8,483 nucleotides of DNA from Rhodospirillaceae bacterium (GCA_016937315.1 JAFGWD010000214.1:1-8483); one strand, 5' to 3'; positions 1-6,887 are shown, numbered from the stretch's first letter. Notes: a model not told the origin generated them from the sequence alone. Made by a program: numbers and translations.

Positions 1-244
1 TATTGCAGAAACCATGCGGCAGGAAATCTGGGGTGCGAACATTTCCTACCGTGATGCGCCGGATGGTCGGGTCACGTTAAGTATGGGGGTGGCGGCCATG
101 GTGCCGCCTTTGGGCAGTGACTGGGCGGATTTGTTGTCGCTTGCGGACAATCTTCTCTATCTTGCCAAAAGAGATGGGCGGAACATGATCAAGATTCCGG
201 ACGACCTGCAAAATATATCGGGGAAAGGGGACGCAGATGTCTGA
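1..244 (+). CDS. Diguanylate cyclase (GGDEF domain), C-terminal fragment
   Basis: The 5' part lies outside the window, and the reading frame runs from base 2. The visible ~80 residues match the end of a GGDEF domain: a VTLSMGVA strand, then the helix ADNLLYLAKRDGRN (family consensus AD.ALY.AK..GRN), then a short tail. GGDEF enzymes make cyclic di-GMP from two GTP in the cytoplasm. The catalytic GG(D/E)EF loop and the inhibitory I-site fall outside the window, so activity cannot be judged, nor can the N-terminal input domain be identified. The stop codon overlaps the start of the next gene by 8 nt (ATGTCTGA), which suggests translational coupling with the kinase-like gene. By position it is the first visible gene of a four-gene partner-switching operon and the likely output enzyme. 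I am confident of the domain and inferring its role. Confidence 0.88.
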   Translation, partial: IAETMRQEIWGANISYRDAPDGRVTLSMGVAAMVPPLGSDWADLLSLADNLLYLAKRDGRNMIKIPDDLQNISGKGDADV

Positions 245-809
245 AACATTTGGGGCGTTCCGGGAAAATGATGACGCGGCGTTGGCTTTGGAGAGTCTTT
301 CCCTGTGCTTTTCCCCAAGCTTGTTGCCGTTGCAGCAACGTTGGCGCAACAATGGGTTGTCGGCAGATTTTTTAGCCGACTATGTGACGACATTTTTTCC
401 GAAAACAGAAGACGATCCAGCCAGCGCAACCCGACAATCGACGGTTAAGGGTACGGTCAGTTATATTGCCAATGAGCTTCTGGAAAACGCCATGAAGTAC
501 AGCGATGGTGGAACGCAGCCGATCACCATGCGCCTGATTTTGCAATTTGATCGCATCATTTTTGAAGAAACCAACGCGGTGACACCAGAAGAAGCCGCAT
601 CATACCGTCGTTTCATTGACGGTTTGTCACGGGAAGATCCCTCGGAGATTTATTTTCGGAAAGTTGAAGAAATGGCGATTTCAGGCGATGAGTCGGGGTT
701 GGGCTTGATCACGATGATCCTGGATTATGCCGCAACGCTGTCCTGGCGGTTCGATGCCGTTTCCGGGGGCGTTGAAACGGTGACGACTCAAGTGTGTATG
801 GAGATTTAA
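237..809 (+). CDS. GHKL-fold ATP-binding protein, anti-sigma-factor/serine kinase type (slr1658/SiaB-like)
   Basis: This 190-residue cytoplasmic protein has no membrane segment. Its centre carries an N-box, ELLENAMKYS (residues 80-89). E80 matches the catalytic-base Glu and N84 the Mg-binding Asn of SpoIIAB-type kinases. A glycine-rich lid motif, DESGLGLITMI, follows at 151-161. The layout resembles the Slr1658 and SiaB-like proteins, which phosphorylate a STAS partner. It has no DHp or phospho-His domain, so it is not a standard histidine kinase. The start overlaps the cyclase stop, and a G-rich Shine-Dalgarno (GGGGA near 222-230) sits upstream. The next gene is a STAS protein, its likely substrate, and the phosphatase that would reverse the reaction comes after that. 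The fold is supported directly by the motifs. Kinase activity and the partner are inferred from family and context. Confidence 0.82.
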   Translation: MSETFGAFRENDDAALALESLSLCFSPSLLPLQQRWRNNGLSADFLADYVTTFFPKTEDDPASATRQSTVKGTVSYIANELLENAMKYSDGGTQPITMRLILQFDRIIFEETNAVTPEEAASYRRFIDGLSREDPSEIYFRKVEEMAISGDESGLGLITMILDYAATLSWRFDAVSGGVETVTTQVCMEI

Positions 810-858
810 TCGCCTCGCTTATGGTGGGCGTGGGCGAAGAGGGAAAGAAACCATACTG

Positions 859-1203
859 ATGACAGATTTCTCTGGTGAAAACTATTCCGTGAAATGCACG
901 GATGAACCGCATACGGTTACCATCGAAGGGACGTTGCGGTTGAACGGAATTGCTGAGTACGCCCCGATTGTTGCGCTGTTGTCCAATGCTGCCGAGGATG
1001 CGGCGGCCCTGACCATTGATCTTTCCGGTCTGGAGTTCCTCAACAGTTCGGGGATTGCGGTGCTTTCGAAGTTCGTGATTGAGATGCGTAATCGTGGTGA
1101 TTTCGCGTTGACGATTATCGGCTCCGTCGCGGTTCCATGGCAGGGGCGGTCCCTTCAGAATCTCAAACGTTTGATGCCGACCTTGGGACTGGAATTCCGC
1201 TGA
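859..1203 (+). CDS. STAS-domain protein, anti-sigma-factor-antagonist type (slr1659-like)
   Basis: A 114-residue single-domain cytoplasmic protein. The hallmark is LTIDLSGLEFLNSSGIAVLS (51-70), the STAS strand and loop that carry the phosphorylated serine in SpoIIAA. By alignment with the SpoIIAA DSSG motif the predicted phosphosite is S63, with S64 next to it. The residue before it is Asn62 where SpoIIAA has Asp; I believe this is usual in the Slr1659-like branch. In such systems the unphosphorylated STAS protein binds its target and the kinase inactivates it. It lies 49 nt downstream of the kinase-like gene and 45 nt upstream of the PP2C phosphatase. The best Shine-Dalgarno candidate, GAGGG at 839-843, is about 15 nt from the ATG, farther than usual, so expression may depend on coupling. 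What it binds is unknown; the cyclase in the same operon is the obvious candidate. Confidence 0.85.
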   Translation: MTDFSGENYSVKCTDEPHTVTIEGTLRLNGIAEYAPIVALLSNAAEDAAALTIDLSGLEFLNSSGIAVLSKFVIEMRNRGDFALTIIGSVAVPWQGRSLQNLKRLMPTLGLEFR

Positions 1204-1248
1204 GGATGACTTGACCTTGGCTGATGTCGGAGAAGGGAAGCAACGGCC

Positions 1249-3303
1249 ATGAGTGGGGAATCGGGAGCCTTCGAAAAGGTGCAGGCGCGACTGCGGCATG
1301 TGCCTTTGAAGCGTCGCATTACCTTTACCGTGACGGTGTATCTGTTGGCGACTGCCGTGATGGTGGTGGCTGGTTGGCGTGTCGCTACGCTGGTTCGGTC
1401 AAATCGCGCCGAGGTGATCAAGCTGCATGAACGGGTGCAGTCACTGTCCAACATGAAGCACAATGTTGAATTGCTGCAAGTCCTTGGCAACGCCTATTTG
1501 ACGAGTGGCGAAACGGTTCTGCCGATGCGTGTCAGAGCGGCGCTAAAAAATATCGAAACAACGCTGGCGTTGGTGATTCCGGATTCCGAAGTATTGGATA
1601 AGGAGCCCTTGCGCCTTCATTTGAGCGTGAATGGCTTCATGGAGGCTTTTGAAGGCGCGACGGTCGTCAATGGTCGGATCACCGAAGTGTATTGGGGGGA
1701 CTTTCTCATCCCGGCACAGCGGATTTCCGCACGTTTGGCGGCGTTGTCGCGTGATCCGGTGCGGGCTCCGGATGGTGTGGCGCGTGCCATTCTTCGGGCC
1801 GAAACAGCGTTCACACAGGCACGCCTGGATGTGCAGGCCTTTCAGACGTCTTCTGTCGGGATGAGCCCGGATAAGGCGCAGGCCGCTTTGTATGGTGTCT
1901 CCACGCAGGTTGCCGCAATCCGTCAGCGCGTCGGTAAAGGGGATGTTGCTGCGGGTTTAGAGGGGGTGGCTTCTGATCTGAATGCGGCGGAGCAAGCCTT
2001 GATGCACCTGACGCGTCTTTTCGAACAACGCCGCCTGTTGTCGGAAAGCAATGTGCAGATGTATGGCCGTGCGATGATCAATTCCGCTGGTCGTTTGTCA
2101 GAAGGTCTGGCACGGCGTGAGGTTGAAATTCAGAATGCTTTGGATCGGCGGCTGTGGGTGACCATGGAGATGACCGCAGGCAGCGCATTTGTATTGCTGT
2201 TGTTGGGGTTGGTTGCCAATCACGTGATCGTGCGCAGCATTCGCGACCCTATCCTGCGCCTCAATGCTGCGATGCATGAGATATCGGAAGGAAATTGGGA
2301 TCTGTTTATCGCGCCGGATGCAGGCAGCGATGAAATTGCCGAAATGAGCCGCACTTTGGTGGGGTTTAAGCGGAATGCCTTGCGATTACGGGAGATGGAG
2401 GTCGAAAAGCGGGAAGCCTTGTCTCGGGAGAAAGAGGAAACCGAGCGGGCCCTGGAAAAGCTGGATCAAGCGCACCATGAAATTCAAGTTCTGAATGATC
2501 GTTTGAGCGAGGAGAACCTGCGACTAGGCATGGAAATCGACGTTTCGCGTCGATTGCAGGATATGTTGTTGCCACGATCAGAAGAATTGGCGGTGATTCC
2601 AGCGCTTGATATTGCCGCGTTTATGGAGCCAGCGACGGAAGTTGGTGGCGATTATTATGATGTTTTGCAGGATGGAGATGGGGGCTGCATCACGATTGGT
2701 GACGTGACCGGGCATGGCCTGGAAAGCGGCGTTGTGATGCTGATGGCGCAGAGTGCGGTGCGGGCTTTGGTATTGGCGGAAGAACATAATCTGCCGCGAC
2801 TTTTGGACGTCCTTAATCGTACGATGTTCCAAACCATTCATCGCATGGGGGGCGAGAAAAATCTCAGCTTCACATTGCTGGATTATCGTCCGTACGAAGG
2901 GGATGCTCTTGCCGTCGAGAGGACTGCGTCGGGGCGTTTGACCGTGGTGGGGCAGCATGAATCGGTTTTGATTCTGCGTCATAGCGGAGACATGGAAGAA
3001 ATCGATACTCTTCCATTGGGTTTGCCCCTCGGTCTCGTCGAGAACATTGCCGAATATACCGAGGTGGCGACCACGGATCTGTATTCTGGAGACCTTGTCG
3101 TTTTGTATTCCGATGGGATTACGGAGGCGGCCTCAACGGACGGCAGATTGTTTGGCATTGAAGGGTTGCGAGCGGAACTGTTGAGGCACAGAGGAAAACG
3201 TGTGGACGAGATCAAAGACGGCGTGATCCATGCGGTGCGAAGGCATATTGGGTTGGCGACGGTCTATGACGATATGACACTTCTGGTTATTCGCCAGAAA
3301 TGA
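1249..3303 (+). CDS. Membrane-bound HAMP / SpoIIE-type PP2C serine phosphatase with periplasmic sensor region
   Basis: 684 residues. A short cytoplasmic N-terminus is followed by membrane segment 1 (about 24-45), a mostly helical periplasmic region (about 50-300) that I cannot assign to a family, and membrane segment 2 (about 302-328). A HAMP linker follows (about 329-380, with P334 and the DEIAEMSRTL signature), then a charged coiled coil (about 380-432) and the SpoIIE/PP2C domain (about 435-684). Metal-binding motifs are intact: GGDYYDV (466-472), IGDVTGHG (483-490), SDGITEA (621-627) and YDDMTLLV (673-680). The protein should dephosphorylate the STAS protein encoded just upstream, in response to a periplasmic or envelope signal passed through HAMP. 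The start is ATG with GAAGGGAAG upstream. The architecture matches SiaA-like and RsbU-like phosphatases. Enzyme class is secure; partner and signal are inferred. Confidence 0.92.
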   Translation: MSGESGAFEKVQARLRHVPLKRRITFTVTVYLLATAVMVVAGWRVATLVRSNRAEVIKLHERVQSLSNMKHNVELLQVLGNAYLTSGETVLPMRVRAALKNIETTLALVIPDSEVLDKEPLRLHLSVNGFMEAFEGATVVNGRITEVYWGDFLIPAQRISARLAALSRDPVRAPDGVARAILRAETAFTQARLDVQAFQTSSVGMSPDKAQAALYGVSTQVAAIRQRVGKGDVAAGLEGVASDLNAAEQALMHLTRLFEQRRLLSESNVQMYGRAMINSAGRLSEGLARREVEIQNALDRRLWVTMEMTAGSAFVLLLLGLVANHVIVRSIRDPILRLNAAMHEISEGNWDLFIAPDAGSDEIAEMSRTLVGFKRNALRLREMEVEKREALSREKEETERALEKLDQAHHEIQVLNDRLSEENLRLGMEIDVSRRLQDMLLPRSEELAVIPALDIAAFMEPATEVGGDYYDVLQDGDGGCITIGDVTGHGLESGVVMLMAQSAVRALVLAEEHNLPRLLDVLNRTMFQTIHRMGGEKNLSFTLLDYRPYEGDALAVERTASGRLTVVGQHESVLILRHSGDMEEIDTLPLGLPLGLVENIAEYTEVATTDLYSGDLVVLYSDGITEAASTDGRLFGIEGLRAELLRHRGKRVDEIKDGVIHAVRRHIGLATVYDDMTLLVIRQK

Positions 3304-3537
3304 GCCTTCCAGAGTCTTGTGGGTGGATTGACAAGGCCCCTTAAAAAGGGTTAGGACGGCCTCACCCCGCAATTGAATGCTGTATTCTTTCTGCGTGGAC
3401 GGAAAGAGTCACATCATGATAACCGAACCTCCCAGTCAGCTTTGCATGTTTGTACCCACCTTAGGGTGGTTGGACGTTAAGGAGTGTCGTCTCTAACAGA
3501 CAGGACCTCCATCTGGTTTTTTCGCGAGGAGGCTGCC
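3304..3537 (+). promoter_or_regulatory. Long leader region upstream of corA
   Basis: This 234-nt gap contains no sizeable gene on either strand that I believe. It holds a perfect -35 hexamer, TTGACA (3328-3333), but no convincing -10 at 16-18 nt. It also contains a weak hairpin (CCCTT/AAGGG, 3338-3350, inside AGGCC/GGCCT, 3334-3362) with no T-run, a possible 26-codon ORF (3416-3496), a small CCACC/GGTGG hairpin (3456-3469), a T6 run (3517-3522) and a strong Shine-Dalgarno GAGGAGG (3526-3532). Promoter placement is uncertain; the leader may instead be read through from the phosphatase gene. The density of short structures suggests post-transcriptional control of corA, but this is inference. 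Confidence 0.35.
3416..3496 (+). CDS. Possible 26-residue leader peptide ORF upstream of corA
   Basis: ATG at 3416, preceded by the purine-rich GGAAAGAG (3401-3408, 7 nt spacer), opens a frame beginning MITEPPSQL and ending at TAA (3494-3496), 41 nt before the chosen corA start. It includes a Pro-Pro pair, and a CCACC/GGTGG hairpin lies inside its codons. Enterobacterial corA and mgtA are known to have short regulatory leader ORFs, so the location is suggestive. A 26-codon ORF can arise by chance, there is no homology to lean on, and the peptide itself shows no recognisable feature. Treat as a candidate only. Confidence 0.2.
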   Translation: MITEPPSQLCMFVPTLGWLDVKECRL

Positions 3538-4500
3538 GTGCTGACACTGTTCCATTTTGATCAGGGCGTTTTGCAACAGACCGTGATCGAGGGCAGTCTT
3601 GAGTCTCTGCCAGAGCAGACGGTTTGGATCGATTTGCTGACACCAACCCGTGATGATGAAATGGCGATATCCCGTCTGTTGAATGTGGATATTCCGTCCC
3701 ACGAGGAAATGCAGGAAATTGAGGTTTCCAGCCGCCTGTACGAGGAAGGCGGGGCCCAAGTGATGACGATGCCGGTTCTGACTCGTGCCATGACCGATGA
3801 ACCGGAGGCTGCAGCGGTTACGTTTATTCTGGTGGGCAGTCGGTTGTTGACGGTGCGCTATGTCGACCCACTGCCGTTTGGTATGTTCATGCGTCGTCTT
3901 GCGCGTCAGCCAGCCTTGGTTGCCACTGGGGAGTTGGCATTGGTCGGTTTGTTGGAGCAAATTGCAGATCGTTTGGCTGACGTTTTGGAAGGTGCAACAG
4001 CCGATCTAGAGGCGATTTCCAGGGATATTTTTCGTAAAGCTGGTGCGTATGGTTCTGATCTTAAAGATATTTTGCAGCGCATCGGCCGTGCTGGAGACCT
4101 TGCCACGAAAGCCAAGGACAGCTTGCTGGGGTTAAATCGTCTGATGCTGTTCTTGGGGGGCCAGACCGGAATCCGCAAAGATGTGAAGTTGCGTATGAAG
4201 ACACTGATGCGCGACGTCAATTCCATTACCGATCATGCGACGTTTTTGTCCACGAAAGTTGGTTTTTTGCTGGATGCGACGCTTGGCATGATCAACATTG
4301 AGCAAAACAATGTCATCAAGCTTCTGACTGTTGCTTCGGTGGCGTTTTTACCGCCGACTTTGATTGCGAGCATTTATGGGATGAATTTCGACATTCTGCC
4401 GGAATTGAAATGGCATTACGGGTATCCGTTAGCTCTCGGCCTGATGTTCCTGTCCGCCGCGATTCCGTTTGTCTATTTTCGTCGAAAGAAGTGGTTGTAA
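3538..4500 (+). CDS. corA: CorA-family magnesium/divalent cation transporter
   Basis: Inner-membrane Mg2+ channel, with Co2+ and Ni2+ as possible additional substrates; known members are homopentamers. With the GTG at 3538 the protein has 320 residues, normal for CorA, and begins VLTLFHFDQG like other family members. GAGGAGG at 3526-3532 lies 5 nt ahead of that GTG. An in-frame GTG at 3484 would add 18 unusual residues, and its AAGGAG abuts the codon with no spacing. A large cytoplasmic alpha/beta N-domain and long stalk helices fill residues 1 to ~255. The first membrane helix ends in the family signature YGMNF (GMN at 281-283), followed by the short loop DILPELKWHYGYP. The second helix ends in the basic tail RRKKWL. 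All signature parts are intact. The gene follows a long leader and lies 90 nt before the symporter gene, with no clear terminator between them. Confidence 0.93.
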   Translation: MLTLFHFDQGVLQQTVIEGSLESLPEQTVWIDLLTPTRDDEMAISRLLNVDIPSHEEMQEIEVSSRLYEEGGAQVMTMPVLTRAMTDEPEAAAVTFILVGSRLLTVRYVDPLPFGMFMRRLARQPALVATGELALVGLLEQIADRLADVLEGATADLEAISRDIFRKAGAYGSDLKDILQRIGRAGDLATKAKDSLLGLNRLMLFLGGQTGIRKDVKLRMKTLMRDVNSITDHATFLSTKVGFLLDATLGMINIEQNNVIKLLTVASVAFLPPTLIASIYGMNFDILPELKWHYGYPLALGLMFLSAAIPFVYFRRKKWL

Positions 4501-4550
4501 TTCGCCATCGGCGTATCATTCAGCAGTTTCTTTATTCATCAAAACAGAAT

Positions 4551-4584
4551 CGGTGCAAAGACACCGGACGACTCGATATGGAGG
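4551..4584 (+). promoter_or_regulatory. Small hairpin and Shine-Dalgarno before the symporter gene
   Basis: In the 90-nt gap after corA, CGGTG (4551-4555) and CACCG (4562-4566) form a 5-bp hairpin with a 6-nt loop. GGAGG (4580-4584) follows, 6 nt before the GTG start at 4591. The hairpin has no T-run, so it is not a terminator, and no convincing promoter hexamers are visible. The Shine-Dalgarno and start are well supported; any role for the hairpin is uncertain. Confidence 0.4.
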
Positions 4585-4590
4585 ACTAAA

Positions 4591-5871
4591 GTGTCTCAAG
4601 ATGTCTTGAAGAAGAAACCGGGCCCGCTGGGCGCCTGGAATGCCATTCCCCTGTGGCAGAAGATTATGATTGGCCTTGTTCTGGGTTTGATCGTTGGTTT
4701 GGTCTTCGGCAAATCCGCCGGCGTCATTAAGCCGATTGGCACCGCCTTCATTTCCGGCATCAAGATGCTGATCGTGCCCCTGGTTTTCGTGTCGTTGGTG
4801 ACGGGTGTGACCTCAATGCGCGACCCGGCGAAGATGGGCCGGGTGGGCATTAAGACGATTGGCCTTTATTTGCTGACGACGGCGGCAGCGATTACCATTG
4901 GCTTGGTGCTTGGCACAGTGATGGCCCCTGGTGCCGGTGTTTCTATGGAAGCTGCCAAAGCCGTTGCACCGAAGGCCCCACCATCTTTGGTGAGCACGCT
5001 TGTTGGCCTGATTCCGACCAACCCGATTGCCGCGATGAGCAATGGCAATGTTCTGCAAGTCATTGTGTTTGCCATTCTTTTCGGATTGGCGATCAACATG
5101 TCGGGTAAGGCGGGCGAGAAAGTTCGCGATGCTTTTGAATCTTTGGCGGAAGTCATTTACAAGCTGACCGGCATTGTCATCTGGTTCGCACCGTTTGGTG
5201 TGTTCGCATTGATGGCGTGGACCGCAGGGACCTATGGGCTTGATCTGCTGTTGCCTTTGGCGATGGTAATCTTGGCCGTGTACTTGGGTTGCGTTCTGCA
5301 TGCTTTCCTGGTCTATGGCGGTGCATTGTGGGCTGCGGGGATTAATCCGCTTCGCTTCTTCAAAGGCATTGCCGAAGCTGCGGCCGTGGCTTTCACCACC
5401 ACGTCCAGTTCGGGCACCTTGCCGGTGACGATGAGCTGTGCACAGAAGAACATTGGTGTGTCGCAGGGCGTGTCGGGTTTCGTCCTGCCGCTTGGTGCCA
5501 CCATCAACATGGATGGAACCGCTCTTTATCAGGGGGTTTGCGCTCTGTTCGTGGCGCAGGTGTTTGGTGTGCAGTTGTCCCCTGGTGACTATGTCACCAT
5601 CATCCTGACCGCGACGCTGGCCTCCATTGGCACGGCGGGTGTACCGGGCGCGGGGCTGATCATGCTGTCCTTGGTGTTGAGTTCGGTTGGTTTGCCTTTG
5701 GAAGGTGTGGCGATTATCGCGGGTATCGATCGTGTTTTGGATATGGCACGGACGTCCCTCAACGTGATCGGCGACGGTATGGTGGCCACCTTGGTCGCGA
5801 AGTCGGAAGGCGAATTGGATATGGCCGTTTTCAACAGTGGCCGCGATGCGGTTGGTGAGTTGGAGGCCTAA
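4591..5871 (+). CDS. DAACS-family dicarboxylate/acidic amino acid:cation symporter (GltP/DctA-like)
   Basis: 426 residues, full length for the sodium:dicarboxylate symporter (SDF) family. Members are inner-membrane trimers that take up glutamate, aspartate or C4-dicarboxylates with Na+ or H+. Substrate-site motifs known from GltPh are all present. They are the serine-rich hairpin TSSSGTLP (271-278), NMDGT in helix 7 (306-310), the GTAGVPGAG tip of hairpin 2, and the helix-8 signature GIDRVLDMARTSLNVIGD (378-395). D384, R387, T388, N391 and D395 match the GltPh residues D394, R397, T398, N401 and D405. The conserved Arg (R387) favours an acidic substrate over a neutral amino acid. I cannot separate glutamate/aspartate from succinate/malate by eye. 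The start is GTG with GGAGG 6 nt upstream. The gene ends 60 nt before a strong intrinsic terminator and converges on a LysR gene. Confidence 0.93.
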   Translation: MSQDVLKKKPGPLGAWNAIPLWQKIMIGLVLGLIVGLVFGKSAGVIKPIGTAFISGIKMLIVPLVFVSLVTGVTSMRDPAKMGRVGIKTIGLYLLTTAAAITIGLVLGTVMAPGAGVSMEAAKAVAPKAPPSLVSTLVGLIPTNPIAAMSNGNVLQVIVFAILFGLAINMSGKAGEKVRDAFESLAEVIYKLTGIVIWFAPFGVFALMAWTAGTYGLDLLLPLAMVILAVYLGCVLHAFLVYGGALWAAGINPLRFFKGIAEAAAVAFTTTSSSGTLPVTMSCAQKNIGVSQGVSGFVLPLGATINMDGTALYQGVCALFVAQVFGVQLSPGDYVTIILTATLASIGTAGVPGAGLIMLSLVLSSVGLPLEGVAIIAGIDRVLDMARTSLNVIGDGMVATLVAKSEGELDMAVFNSGRDAVGELEA

Positions 5872-5885
5872 ACAGGCTTTGCCAT

Positions 5886-5919
5886 AAAAAACGTGGCGAC
5901 GCCGTCTTGTGCCGCCACG
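5886..5919 (-). terminator. Intrinsic terminator for the LysR gene (minus strand)
   Basis: Read on the minus strand, CGTGGCG and CGCCACG form a perfect 7-bp stem (plus-strand 5892-5898 and 5913-5919, 14-nt loop). It is followed at once by a run of six T (plus-strand A at 5886-5891). It lies about 35 nt past the LysR stop, where a terminator is expected. On the plus strand there is no T-run after the hairpin, so its direction is clear. Confidence 0.72.
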
Positions 5920-5931
5920 CAAGACACAAAT

Positions 5932-5973
5932 ACCCGGCTTTCGCGTGACCCGCGTCAGCCGGGTTGTTTTTTT
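5932..5973 (+). terminator. Strong intrinsic terminator for the symporter gene
   Basis: ACCCGGCT (5932-5939) pairs perfectly with AGCCGGGT (5957-5964), with a possible inner CGCG/CGCG stem. TTGTTTTTTT (5964-5973) follows. It lies about 60 nt after the symporter stop. The 3' arm and T-run overlap the last codons of the convergent LysR gene, so they also encode that protein's Lys-Lys-Gln-Pro-Gly tail. Confidence 0.88.
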
Positions 5974-6887
5974 GATGACGTTGTGCCCAGCAGGCCAGGA
6001 ATGGGCCAGGATCGGCAAAAATCCAGAAAATGTTGAAGCAGTGGGCTTTGGTATTTATCCGGCGCGATCACAAGGTCAAGGCTGCGGAGGTGTTGGGTTT
6101 CCAGTGCTATGAGTGCAATACGCTTGGTTTTAACGGCATCGGCAATCGCCATTTCCGATAAGAACCCCAGCCCCAAGCCAGCGGCGACGGCATTGATGAT
6201 GGCTTCGTTGGTGTTGAATTCCAGTCCCAAATGCCAAGCCGGTAGAGCGGCTTCCAGGTGCAAGCTGAACTGCTCGCGGGTGCCGGACGAGTCTTCTCGC
6301 AAGATCCAGGTTTGATGTCCCAGTTCGGTCAGCGTGTGTGGGCGACCGTCGGCCAGGGGGTGTTCTGGCTTTGCGATGATGTGGATGTGGTCTTGCCACA
6401 GGGGTTCAACGGATAAGGGGGCTCCGTGGGTGCTGCCTTCAACGAAGGCGGCGTCAATGTCGAAGCTTTCCAACAGGCGGCACAGTTGGGTGGTGTTGGC
6501 AATGGTCACTTCGGGGCGTGGCATCGCGATGCGCCCCATGAAGTGGCCTAAGAGGGCGGGCAGCAGATGGTTGCCGATGGTGACGCTGGCCCCGATCCGT
6601 AGGTTTCCACCAAGCGTGGCACCTTGAAATAAGCCTTGGATGACGTCCAGACGCTGCAAAACATCGTCCGCCAATGGGCGCAATTGTGCGCCACAGGCAT
6701 TCAGGATCAGGCGGTTGTTGCGACGGTCGAACAGGGGGTCGCCGAGTTGGGTTTCCAATGCCTTCAAGGCGACGGAAACCGCCGCCTTGGTGACAAACAG
6801 AGCCTCGGCGGCGCGGGTCAGGGAACCGTACCGCGCCACCGCGTCGAAAACCCGAAGTTGTTTCAGTGTAATGGCTGATATGTTCAT
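5955..6887 (-). CDS. LysR-type transcriptional regulator (CysL/YeiE/CbbR-like branch)
   Basis: 310 residues, a normal LysR length. A winged helix-turn-helix occupies the N-terminus; the core, GSLTRAAEALFVTKAAVS (21-38), is followed by LETQLGDPLFDR (44-55). A linker helix leads to a periplasmic-binding-protein-like effector domain (about 95-292). Phrases such as GASVTIGNHLLP (99-110) and REDSSGTREQF (197-207) recall the branch containing CysL, YeiE and CbbR; this is family resemblance, not proof of ligand. No Shine-Dalgarno precedes the ATG at 6887, and the best promoter places transcription start only 2-3 nt ahead, so the message is probably leaderless. The divergent TDT transporter shares a dyad operator with it and is the likely target, with autoregulation. 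The C-terminal tail is encoded inside the convergent gene's terminator. Confidence 0.92.
   Translation of the reverse strand: MNISAITLKQLRVFDAVARYGSLTRAAEALFVTKAAVSVALKALETQLGDPLFDRRNNRLILNACGAQLRPLADDVLQRLDVIQGLFQGATLGGNLRIGASVTIGNHLLPALLGHFMGRIAMPRPEVTIANTTQLCRLLESFDIDAAFVEGSTHGAPLSVEPLWQDHIHIIAKPEHPLADGRPHTLTELGHQTWILREDSSGTREQFSLHLEAALPAWHLGLEFNTNEAIINAVAAGLGLGFLSEMAIADAVKTKRIALIALETQHLRSLDLVIAPDKYQSPLLQHFLDFCRSWPIPGLLGTTSSKKQPG

Noticed and set aside
709..1299. 196-codon minus-strand open frame across the STAS gene
   Set aside because: It runs antisense to a clear STAS domain and adjoining genes, has Pro/Arg/His-rich composition and no recognisable motif.
3328..3357. corA promoter with perfect TTGACA -35
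   Set aside because: No acceptable -10 lies at 16-18 nt (TTAGGA or TAGGAC only), so I mention the hexamer in the leader entry but do not call a promoter.
3334..3362. Hairpin after the phosphatase gene as a terminator
   Set aside because: The stem is short and interrupted and is not followed by a T-run on the plus strand, so I do not call it an intrinsic terminator.
3484..3537. 18-residue N-terminal extension of CorA from the upstream GTG
   Set aside because: The AAGGAG there abuts the GTG with no spacing, whereas GAGGAGG is ideally placed before the GTG at 3538, which also gives the usual CorA length and N-terminus.
4813..6018. 401-codon open frame on the minus strand, antisense to the symporter gene
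   Set aside because: Its product is rich in Arg, His and Gln with no domain-like pattern, while the plus-strand frame encodes an unmistakable full-length DAACS symporter. It is a shadow frame.
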